A DNA stretch of 5,401 nucleotides from Gammaproteobacteria bacterium (lineage in GTDB: Bacteria; Pseudomonadota; Gammaproteobacteria; Nitrosococcales; Methylophagaceae). The DNA lies in assembly GCA_002400805.1 (NCBI GenBank), contig NVRG01000007.1, forward strand, positions 7,840 through 13,240, read 5' to 3'. A program made the translations under genes and the position numbers. Positions 1 to 5,401 of the stretch are shown here, piece after piece (the first letter of the stretch is position 1; every line of letters starts with the position of its first letter). Under the pieces are notes generated by a model. It worked only from the letters and a program-made list of their open reading frames with translations. It was not told where the DNA came from and made no database searches.

Positions 1-152
1 CTTATCTCCCAGCTTTGATCAATTCGGCTAATCGCAACCCCTATCGTGAAATAGGCCAATAAGGTAAATTTCATTATCCAGTGTGTGCTGACAACATCAG
101 CGGGACTGGCTTTAAAGAAACAGATTTCAAGATAACGGAAGATGATATTCAT
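1..152 (-). CDS. N-terminal part of an unrecognised membrane protein, truncated by the left window edge
   Basis: An open frame starts with ATG at 152-150 and stays open for 50 codons to the window edge. The nearest in-frame stop upstream (TAG) lies 27 bases before the ATG, and no other ATG is available. The protein begins MNIIFRYLEICFFKASPADV and continues with a hydrophobic stretch at about residues 27-41 (key residues W25, LLAYF at 31-35, GVA at 38-40). This looks like a short amphipathic N-terminus leading into a first membrane helix. Residue usage is protein-like: FRYL, an aromatic CFF, PADV, then a TM segment. The overall pattern resembles small uncharacterised inner-membrane proteins of gammaproteobacteria, but I cannot name a family. 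No strong Shine-Dalgarno is visible. The gene lies just after the terminator of the propeller unit on the same strand, so it is probably transcribed separately. The function is unknown. Confidence 0.6.
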   Translation of the reverse strand, partial: MNIIFRYLEICFFKASPADVVSTHWIMKFTLLAYFTIGVAISRIDQSWEI

Positions 153-192
153 AAAGCTATGATAACGTGTCAGTCGCTATCAACAAAACCTT

Positions 193-198
193 ATTATA
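193..198 (-). promoter_or_regulatory. Possible -10 box (TATAAT) for the left-edge membrane protein gene
   Basis: Read on the minus strand this is a perfect TATAAT, about 40 bases before the ATG at 152 and just after the terminator at 218-252. That is where a promoter for the next gene would be expected. The correctly spaced -35 region falls in the terminator's T-tract (CTTTTT) and matches the consensus poorly. The assignment is therefore tentative. Confidence 0.3.
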
Positions 199-217
199 TT
201 GAGAGTAGTTCAAATAA

Positions 218-252
218 AAAGCCCGGTGGCACTTATCGTACGACCGGGCTTT
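218..252 (-). terminator. Intrinsic terminator ending the binding-protein/propeller operon
   Basis: A perfect 10-bp inverted repeat pairs 218-227 (AAAGCCCGGT on the plus strand) with 243-252 (ACCGGGCTTT), around a 15-base loop. Read on the minus strand, the GC-rich stem is followed by TTTTTATTT, the U-tract of a rho-independent terminator. On the plus strand the stem is followed by TTGAGAAAG, so it should work only for minus-strand transcription. It begins 21 bases after the propeller stop codon and separates that gene from the membrane protein gene at the left edge. Confidence 0.88.
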
Positions 253-273
253 GAGAAAGATGTGATTTAGACT

Positions 274-1227
274 TTAATCATCCAAAGCTAAACCCCAAGG
301 GCCTTTGCCTACATCAATTGTCATCACCTTTTTTTGTGTTGCCGTATCAACCACAGACACCGTGTTACTCACGCCATCGGCGGTGTACAAGGTAGCACCA
401 TCACGGCTTAATTCAGCGCCCCAAACACGTTTACCCACATCAACTGTCGCAATTAATTCTAATGTTTCAGCATTAATAATTGCTACTTTAGCAGCACGGC
501 CCGTTGTCAGATATAAGGTTTTATCATCTGGACTAATCTTAATGGCCATCGGTTTTGATTTTGGAATATCAAGCACCACTTTTTTAATGATGGTATGTGT
601 TGTGGTATCAATAATGGCCAGTTCATTACCAATCTCACTACTCACATAAGCAAGACTACCATCACTATTAAACGCTAAACCGCGGGGGCGAGCTGCAACT
701 AAGATATTAGCAACAACCTTATGAGAAGCAGTATCAATCACATGAACCATATTAGTTGATTCGCTAGTGACCAAGGCAATATCACCCTTAGGCGAAACCG
801 CAACACCTTCCGGCTCTAAACCAACACGAATCTCTTTAATGATTTTCCCAGTCTTCGGATCAAGGACCGTGGCTTTTGCATCATCTTCATTAGACAAATA
901 CAAATTACCATTGGGATGCACGTCAAAGGTTTCAGGATCCTCGCCGGCTTGTAATTTACCTAAAAACTCCAAGGTCACCACATCGACCATGCCAATCGCA
1001 TTTTCTTCACTCAGGGCAACATATAATATTTTTTGATCGGGTGATAAACCAATGCCGCGAGGACGGTCACCAATCTCCAAGGTTGTTTCTATCTTACCGG
1101 TACGAGAATCAATCACGCTCACTGTATTACTTTTTTCATTGGTCACAAAAAGTCGATAAGTGGGATCTGCCCAAGCAGATGCACTGACCAAAACTAATGA
1201 CGAAAGGAGTAATTGTTTTAACTTCAT
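274..1227 (-). CDS. Secreted YVTN-type seven-bladed beta-propeller protein, PQQ-associated family
   Basis: The protein is 317 residues long. Residues 1-20 form a Sec signal peptide (MKLKQ, a hydrophobic core, then SASAWA with likely cleavage before D21), so it should be periplasmic. The rest is seven repeats of about 42 residues, starting near 24, 67, 108, 150, 192, 237 and 279. Each has the pattern LYV..-N.V.VID..T.K......G..P.G...SPDG. This layout matches the beta-propeller family found with PQQ-dependent alcohol catabolism clusters (TIGR03866-type, 'PQQ_ABC_repeats'). That assignment is from memory of the family. The exact role is not established: propellers of this type are thought to bind ligands or proteins, and no catalytic residues are evident. 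The first and last blades share SNTVSV. Blade 5 carries a few extra residues (DIPKSKP). The start is supported by AGGA at 1235-1238, 7 bases before the ATG. It lies 24 bp after the binding-protein gene, in one operon. Confidence 0.85.
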   Translation of the reverse strand: MKLKQLLLSSLVLVSASAWADPTYRLFVTNEKSNTVSVIDSRTGKIETTLEIGDRPRGIGLSPDQKILYVALSEENAIGMVDVVTLEFLGKLQAGEDPETFDVHPNGNLYLSNEDDAKATVLDPKTGKIIKEIRVGLEPEGVAVSPKGDIALVTSESTNMVHVIDTASHKVVANILVAARPRGLAFNSDGSLAYVSSEIGNELAIIDTTTHTIIKKVVLDIPKSKPMAIKISPDDKTLYLTTGRAAKVAIINAETLELIATVDVGKRVWGAELSRDGATLYTADGVSNTVSVVDTATQKKVMTIDVGKGPWGLALDD

Positions 1228-1251
1228 AGCAAATTCCTTAAATTCGATATT

Positions 1252-2046
1252 TTATTTACAACTTAATAAACCAAGACTATCAAGACCACCTTTAACACCA
1301 CGTAATGGTGCTTCAGCCATGATCTTATTATTCTCAATTATCAATACTAACTGTCTTAATTGGCCAGTCTCACGGAAGGTTGCTCCCGCCCCTTTTTGAC
1401 CATCAAAGGCAATATCCGTTCTCAAATAATTCAACATTTTTGTCGCATCAGCGCTTTGAACGCGTGCAACCGTATCAGATACCAACTTGACTGCCGCCCA
1501 ACCAGCCCATGAGTCATCATCCATAATAATGCCACTCGCCTTGGTAAAACGGATATTTAACTGACTGGCAGCAAATTTTCTAAAGCTTTCATGCCAGCTT
1601 TGCACATGGGCTTTTGATTCAGGATGTTTGGCTAACCACTGGGCCAACGCATCTTGTTTCATTTGCTGACTGACAGAAATATTTAATAAGTTCGGTAAAC
1701 AGGCCGCACGCAAATTATCTTCATCCGAAATCAAATTAAAGATCGGCACATTACTAAACTGTTCTGCTTCGGCTACTTCGACAATCGTTTCCGCATCAGA
1801 AGCTAATAATAAGGCCGTCACCTCACCCAAGTCAGCTAGCTCATCTACCGTTACCGGTTTTATTGTGTATGTTTGGCCGAGAAACTCACCTTGCAAATTG
1901 GCTTCACTCATTCCTTGTTGCATGCCTAACCAAACACTGCCTTCAGTGGGGCCAACATAATGAATGGTGACATCAATCACTTCAGCCAATAGAGACTGTG
2001 ACCATAAAAATGTCAAAGCCAATCCCCAAATTTTTATTTTTGTCAT
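1252..2046 (-). CDS. Periplasmic substrate-binding-like protein of the PQQ-associated ABC family, short form
   Basis: I chose the ATG at 2046 (264 residues). It has ACGGAG with a 6-base spacer before it and opens directly into a signal peptide, MTKIKIWGLALTFLWSQSLLA, cleaved before EVIDV. An in-frame ATG at 2064 would add six residues but has no ribosome-binding site. The mature N-terminus (IHYVGPTEGSVWLGMQQGMSEAN) looks like the first strand and helix of a type I periplasmic-binding fold. The C-terminal part (WAGWAAVKLVSDTVARVQSAD, then a YLRTDIAFDGQKGAGATFR stretch and G.LRQ) matches the end of Leu/Ile/Val-type binding proteins. It resembles the TIGR03863-type protein linked to PQQ-dependent alcohol dehydrogenase systems. 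The middle is short: after DALAQWLAKHPESKAHVQSWHESF the sequence goes straight to the C-terminal helices, so most of lobe 2 seems absent. Two cysteines (C116 and C263) could form a disulfide in the periplasm. It is the first gene of an operon with the propeller. Ligand unknown. Confidence 0.75.
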   Translation of the reverse strand: MTKIKIWGLALTFLWSQSLLAEVIDVTIHYVGPTEGSVWLGMQQGMSEANLQGEFLGQTYTIKPVTVDELADLGEVTALLLASDAETIVEVAEAEQFSNVPIFNLISDEDNLRAACLPNLLNISVSQQMKQDALAQWLAKHPESKAHVQSWHESFRKFAASQLNIRFTKASGIIMDDDSWAGWAAVKLVSDTVARVQSADATKMLNYLRTDIAFDGQKGAGATFRETGQLRQLVLIIENNKIMAEAPLRGVKGGLDSLGLLSCK

Positions 2047-2064
2047 TTGTTTCTCCGTCAGCAT

Positions 2065-2270
2065 CTACTGTATCGTACAATCTGTTTGCTACCATACAAG
2101 CTTTATATTAATAACAAATCAGGAAAATCCTTAATATATAGAGTTTAATCAGCACATAAAGTTCTAAACTATTAATAAATATATTCACATCAACCAGTTA
2201 GCATGCACTAGGAAAAACTCCTGAAATGTATTGCTGAAAAATCTTTAATTTGAACTAACTCAATGTCAAA
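2065..2270. promoter_or_regulatory. AT-rich divergent intergenic region, presumed to hold promoters both ways
   Basis: This roughly 200-bp stretch separates two divergently transcribed genes and contains no convincing ORF. It must hold the promoter of the binding-protein/propeller operon (minus) and probably that of the small gene at 2271 (plus). AT-rich -10-like elements are visible: TATATATT at 2140-2133 and TATAAA at 2107-2102 on the minus strand, and TATATT at 2180-2185 on the plus strand. None has a good -35 hexamer at the right distance, so I assign no specific promoter. I see no clear operator palindrome or riboswitch fold. Confidence 0.4.
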
Positions 2271-2588
2271 ATGGCTTTAAAGAAACAGTCAATCAATCCG
2301 ATAACTATATTGACGGGAACAGATGGGCAAAACATGAAAAACAAATCACAAGAGTTAGAATTCAGAAATATCATGCAGGGGCTAGAAGAATTTGCCACCT
2401 TTATGAGTTACCAAAGTACTAACCTAGGCCTGCGAATCATCAGCGTCGAAAGTGTTGAGCAAGATTTTTCCAATACACAAGTGCAACAGAAGGCCGATGT
2501 ATTGCCATTTAAGCAACGTACCCCACCCGCACCAGATCAACAGAGCATTCAGCGATCATTAGCCTTTCAGGATCGACAGGTTCATTAA
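2271..2588 (+). CDS. Small protein of unknown function
   Basis: The ORF is 105 codons from the ATG at 2271 and I do not recognise the product. A second in-frame ATG at 2334 gives an 84-residue protein beginning MKNKSQELEFRNIMQGLEEF. It is preceded by a weak purine-rich GATGGG at 7 bases. The ATG at 2271 has no ribosome-binding site, so the shorter form is at least as likely. The visible core is a charged, probably helical segment (residues 22-45, NKSQELEFRNIMQGLEEFATF), a short strand-like stretch (LGLRIISVESV), and a polar, proline- and glutamine-rich tail (RTPPAPDQQSIQ). There is no signal peptide, membrane helix or cysteine, so a small soluble cytoplasmic protein is expected. It is supported as a gene by filling its interval and by a terminator three bases after its stop. 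It stands alone, divergent from the PQQ-associated operon and convergent with secF. Confidence 0.55.
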   Translation: MALKKQSINPITILTGTDGQNMKNKSQELEFRNIMQGLEEFATFMSYQSTNLGLRIISVESVEQDFSNTQVQQKADVLPFKQRTPPAPDQQSIQRSLAFQDRQVH

Positions 2589-2590
2589 AC

Positions 2591-2622
2591 AAAAAAAGCC
2601 CGAGAATATCGGGCTTTTTTTT
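2591..2622. terminator. Bidirectional intrinsic terminator between the small gene and secF
   Basis: A 6-bp GC-rich stem pairs GCCCGA (2598-2603) with TCGGGC (2609-2614) around a 5-base loop. It is flanked by seven A (2591-2597) and eight T (2615-2622). Both strands therefore show a hairpin followed by a U-tract. The plus-strand gene stops at 2588 and secF (minus) stops at 2642, so one hairpin serves both convergent transcripts. Confidence 0.92.
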
Positions 2623-2641
2623 AAGTTATTTTACTCAGTAG

Positions 2642-3589
2642 CTATACCTGAGCACCATCTTCACTCACATCATCGTCATCTTTTACCACTGGCATCAGAT
2701 CCGCTTTACTAATGCCCATGCTCAATACGGTATTACTCGCAATATAAATAGACGAATAGGTACCGACAATAATACCCAGCATCAGCGCTATCGAGAAGGC
2801 ATGAATCACTTCTCCACCAAAGGTAAACAAGGATAATACAACCAATAAGGTCGTCATTGAGGTCATCATCGTACGACTCAAGGTATCATTCAATGCTCGA
2901 TTCACAATCTCTTCTGGGCTGCCTTTACGCAGCCGCAAGAAGGTTTCACGGATACGATCAAATACCACAATCGTATCGTTCAATGAATAGCCTATCACCG
3001 CCAATATCGCCGCTAATACGGTCAAATCGAATGGCAACTGCATGACTGAAAAGAAACCTAAGGTAAGAATCACATCGTGCACCAAGGCCATCACTGAGCC
3101 AATCGCAAAGCGATATTCGAAGCGAAATGAGACATAGATCAAAATTCCGATGAGGGCATACAGCATTGCTAACCCCCCCTGCTCGGTCAGCTCTTCACCC
3201 ACTTGTGGCCCCACAAACTCAACCCGGCGTACATCAAGCGTGCTTGCATTCTCCGCTTGCAACGTTGCCACCACCTCATTGCTTAGCTCGGCCATATTCT
3301 GGCTTTCTATAATAGGCAAGCGAATCAATACTTCATGGATGGAACCAAAGTTTTGTACTAGGGCATCCCCATAGCCATTTTGCTGCAAAATACCACGAAT
3401 ATTTTCTAAATTTGCTTCCTCCTCGTAGGCCAGCTCAATCATGGTGCCGCCGGTAAAGTCGATACCAAAATTCAAGCCTTGTATGGCCAAAGAGGCAATG
3501 GAGGCAATAATCAATAATCCGGAGAACAACGCAGCTATTTTGCGTTTTCCCATAAAATTAAAATTCGTTTGTTCTTTTAGGAATTGCAT
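2642..3589 (-). CDS. secF: Protein translocase subunit SecF
   Basis: SecF pairs with SecD in the inner membrane and uses the proton gradient to help pull Sec substrates into the periplasm. The 315 residues are close to the usual length (323 in E. coli). TM1 is at about 17-37, followed by the signature GLNFGIDFTGGTMIEL (38-53). A periplasmic P4 domain runs to about 135 and includes RRVEFVGPQVGEEL (121-134). Five further helices lie at about 138-156, 162-183, 188-211, 240-259 and 264-290. The conserved IGYSLNDTIVVFDRIRETF (199-217) carries D205, which probably matches the proton-pathway aspartate. SRTMMTSMTTLL (238-249) carries the conserved arginine. The C-terminus is strongly acidic (DDDDVSED). 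It starts 9 bases after the secD stop, with a strong ribosome-binding site, and ends at the bidirectional terminator, so it is the last gene of the operon. Nothing looks broken. Confidence 0.98.
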   Translation of the reverse strand: MQFLKEQTNFNFMGKRKIAALFSGLLIIASIASLAIQGLNFGIDFTGGTMIELAYEEEANLENIRGILQQNGYGDALVQNFGSIHEVLIRLPIIESQNMAELSNEVVATLQAENASTLDVRRVEFVGPQVGEELTEQGGLAMLYALIGILIYVSFRFEYRFAIGSVMALVHDVILTLGFFSVMQLPFDLTVLAAILAVIGYSLNDTIVVFDRIRETFLRLRKGSPEEIVNRALNDTLSRTMMTSMTTLLVVLSLFTFGGEVIHAFSIALMLGIIVGTYSSIYIASNTVLSMGISKADLMPVVKDDDDVSEDGAQV

Positions 3590-3593
3590 AAAA

Positions 3594-3600
3594 CCACCTT
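3594..3600 (-). promoter_or_regulatory. secF ribosome-binding site overlapping the secD stop codon
   Basis: On the minus strand the junction reads TAAGGTGGTTTTATG. The secD stop TAA (3601-3599) shares its last two bases with the Shine-Dalgarno AAGGTGG. A 4-base spacer then leads to the secF ATG at 3589. Ribosomes finishing SecD would stop directly on the secF initiation site. This suggests translational coupling, fitting two subunits of one complex. Confidence 0.8.
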
Positions 3601-5401
3601 AAATTGATAGGGTTGGTCGGTGTTTCTGACCATAAATCAGATTAACGACTGCCCGTGTTCCCATAATGGCTGTGAACATCGACGTTAATATACCCAGCGA
3701 TAAAGTCACCGCAAAACCTTTAATCGAACCGGTACCAAAACCAAACAAAACGATAGCCGCAATCAACGTCGTGATATTGGCATCCGCAATGGTTGAAAAT
3801 GCTTTAGCGTAACCAGCATTGATACTCGCTTGCGGGGTATTACCATTACGTAGTTCTTCTCTAATCCGTTCAAAAATAAGCACATTGGCATCTACAGCCA
3901 TACCCACGGTTAATACGATACCGGCGATACCTGGCATAGTTAACGTCGCTTGCAACATAGATAGCAATGCCACAATCAATACTAAGTTTGCCGCCAAGGC
4001 CAAATTAGCCACCACGCCAAATACTCGGTACCAAATCACCATAAAGACCAAGACAAAGACAAAGCCCAACATCACTGACTTAAAACCTTGTTCAATATTT
4101 TCTTTACCCAAGCTAGGGCCAACGGTGCGTTCTTCAACAATTTTTATCGGTGCAGCTAACGCACCTGCACGTAATAACAAAGCTAAATCTCGCGCTTCAG
4201 TGGTCGAATCCAAACCGGTGATTTGGAATTTTTTACTTAACTGGGAGCGAATCGTTGCCACGCTAATAATTTGAGGATCAGGTCGACTCACTTCGACCAT
4301 TTCACCATCAATTTCACGAGTGACTGTTTTTGACTCAATAAACACCACCGCCATTGGCTTATTAATATTAGCTCCTGTCACATTACTAAACTTACCAGCA
4401 CCTTTACCATCTAAAGTAATCGATACCGCGGCTGAGCCATTTTGATCTAAGGTCGATGCGGCATTAATGATATGTTCACCGGTCAACATCACCCTCTTAC
4501 TCAGCAGAAAAGCGCGGCCATCACGGTGATAAAACAATTTTGAATTGGCGGGTACCCGACCATTAATCGCATCTTGTGCATCATGCTCAATATCAACTAG
4601 GCGAAATTCCAAGGTAGCGGTGGCGCTCAACAGCTTTTTAGCTTCTGCTGTATCCTGCACTCCGGGTAATTGCACAACGATACGTTTCTCGCCTTGTTGT
4701 TGCACCGTCGGCTCAGCCACACCCAATTCGTTGATACGATTTCGCAGCGTGGTAATGTTTTGCTGTAAAGCCAAAGATTGGGTTTCACGTAGAGAAACTT
4801 CCGTGAGATTGATTAATATCGATGGGGCAACAACGTCATCAATATCTGTTATTTCAAACTGATTATATTCCTGGCTAATTGTTGCTGTAGCAGTCTCTCT
4901 ATCTTCCGCTTTTCTAAAACTTATAACTAAGTTTCGATCTGTTATTTGAACTTGTTTATAACGAATTTTTTCATCACGTAACAATACCTTTAGTTCACTG
5001 CCATAGGTCTCAAGTGCTTTTTTCAATGCCGCGTCCATGTCCACTTCCATTAGGAAATGCACACCGCCACGAAGATCCAAACCTAAGTTCATCGGTTCGG
5101 CCCCAAAGCTCGCTAACCAAGCGGGTGTTGTCGCTGCCAAATTTAAGGCAATGATGTAATCACCCCTCGATGTAGGATCATCTTTAGGCTTCAGCGTGTT
5201 AGTAATGACCTCTTTGGCTCTAAGCTGGGTCTCGGCATCGGCAAAGCGGACAAATAAACGTTCATCATCCATCTCCGCACGTTTATATTCTATCGCCTCA
5301 GCCTTAAGCGCAGCTTCAACCTTGGCCATTAACTCAAGGTCAACCTTATTGTAACGCCCTGATGCCACCTGAACAGCAAAGTCATCATCATATAAATTTG
5401 G
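3599..5401 (-). CDS. secD: Protein translocase subunit SecD, N-terminus cut by the right window edge
   Basis: SecD is the larger subunit of the SecDF accessory complex of the Sec translocon. About 600 residues are in the window. The frame is open to the edge: upstream of the GTG at 5368 it reads PNLYDDDFAVQ, matching the E. coli PNLFGEDPAVQ that follows TM1. The GTG is therefore not the start, and TM1 with roughly 25 residues lies outside. Numbering from that GTG, the conserved LGLDLRGGVHFLMEVD is at 95-110 and NITTLRNRINELGVAEPTV at 204-222. RIVVQLPGVQDTAEAK is at 229-244, and ALLLRAGALAAPI with VEERTVGPSLG spans 396-421. The membrane part runs from about 429 to 577. It holds AVDANVLIFERIREEL (491-506), whose D493 probably matches the proton-pathway aspartate, and SIKGFAVTLSLGILTSMFTA (548-567). 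It ends in LSI, like E. coli SecD. The family usually has yajC upstream, which would lie beyond the edge. No frameshift or missing key residue is seen. Confidence 0.97.
   Translation of the reverse strand, partial: PNLYDDDFAVQVASGRYNKVDLELMAKVEAALKAEAIEYKRAEMDDERLFVRFADAETQLRAKEVITNTLKPKDDPTSRGDYIIALNLAATTPAWLASFGAEPMNLGLDLRGGVHFLMEVDMDAALKKALETYGSELKVLLRDEKIRYKQVQITDRNLVISFRKAEDRETATATISQEYNQFEITDIDDVVAPSILINLTEVSLRETQSLALQQNITTLRNRINELGVAEPTVQQQGEKRIVVQLPGVQDTAEAKKLLSATATLEFRLVDIEHDAQDAINGRVPANSKLFYHRDGRAFLLSKRVMLTGEHIINAASTLDQNGSAAVSITLDGKGAGKFSNVTGANINKPMAVVFIESKTVTREIDGEMVEVSRPDPQIISVATIRSQLSKKFQITGLDSTTEARDLALLLRAGALAAPIKIVEERTVGPSLGKENIEQGFKSVMLGFVFVLVFMVIWYRVFGVVANLALAANLVLIVALLSMLQATLTMPGIAGIVLTVGMAVDANVLIFERIREELRNGNTPQASINAGYAKAFSTIADANITTLIAAIVLFGFGTGSIKGFAVTLSLGILTSMFTAIMGTRAVVNLIYGQKHRPTLSI

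Noticed and set aside
3..62. Short open plus-strand frame at the left edge ending in TAA
   Set aside because: It is only 19 codons and lies opposite the longer minus-strand frame, which starts with an ATG and encodes a plausible membrane helix. The minus-strand reading is preferred.
305..1399. Three plus-strand ORFs (305-649, 767-1036, 1160-1399) antisense to the propeller and binding-protein genes
   Set aside because: All are contained in or straddle strongly supported minus-strand genes with clear signal peptides and repeats. Their translations show no recognisable domains.
2047..2064. Upstream ATG at 2064 as start of the binding-protein gene
   Set aside because: It has no Shine-Dalgarno and would put MLTEKQ before the signal peptide. 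The ATG at 2046 has GGAG at ideal spacing and begins with a normal signal peptide.
3173..3179. Run of seven C (seven G in secF sense) as a possible programmed frameshift site
   Set aside because: It encodes Gln-Gly-Gly in the correct frame, and the SecF homology continues on both sides. There is no alternative product or slippery heptamer plus structure, so chance codon use explains it.
2857..3374. Two plus-strand ORFs (2857-3045, 3150-3374) antisense to secF
   Set aside because: They lie inside the intact secF frame and have Ser/Arg-rich, shadow-like composition.
3819..4274. 151-codon plus-strand ORF antisense to secD
   Set aside because: It lies wholly within the well-supported secD frame and translates to low-complexity Thr/Lys/Ile-rich sequence (repeated TKTK, NTIPA), as expected from reading the complementary strand of membrane-helix codons.
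4545..4862. 105-codon plus-strand ORF antisense to secD
   Set aside because: It is a Ser/Cys-rich shadow translation inside secD, with no family resemblance and no ribosome-binding site or spacing to suggest a real gene.

Overview
The window reads as ordinary chromosomal DNA from a moderately AT-rich gammaproteobacterium. SecD and SecF follow the gammaproteobacterial pattern closely, including the SecD C-terminus ending in LSI. Two genes match families tied to PQQ-dependent alcohol dehydrogenase systems, which suggests an organism able to oxidise alcohols in the periplasm. A marine methylotroph of the Methylophaga type would fit, but that placement is inference. I see no mobile element, CRISPR array, tRNA or rRNA.

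Layout from left to right. Positions 1-152 (minus) hold the first 50 codons of an unrecognised membrane protein that runs off the left edge. Positions 218-252 hold a clear intrinsic terminator for minus-strand transcription. It closes a two-gene minus-strand unit. That unit is a periplasmic substrate-binding-like protein of the PQQ-associated ABC family (1252-2046), followed 24 bp later by a secreted seven-bladed YVTN-type beta-propeller protein (274-1227). An AT-rich divergent intergenic region (2065-2270) separates this unit from a small plus-strand gene of unknown function (2271-2588). A bidirectional terminator at 2591-2622 lies between that gene and the convergent secF. The right half is secD (3599 to beyond the right edge) and secF (2642-3589), both minus-strand. 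The secF ribosome-binding site overlaps the secD stop codon.

How the genes work together. SecD and SecF form the proton-driven accessory complex of the Sec translocon. The propeller and the binding-like protein both carry Sec-type signal peptides, so they are expected in the periplasm. In the families they resemble, they usually sit beside an ABC ATPase and permease and near PQQ-dependent dehydrogenases. Here the operon ends after the propeller, so those partners are not directly downstream.

The points most worth a second look are: (i) the binding-like protein appears to lack most of its second lobe, (ii) the binding-protein/propeller pair is closed off by a terminator without ABC partners, (iii) a partial membrane protein gene is easily missed at the left edge, and (iv) an orphan small gene has an uncertain start. 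I found no convincing evidence of a wholly new multi-gene system.
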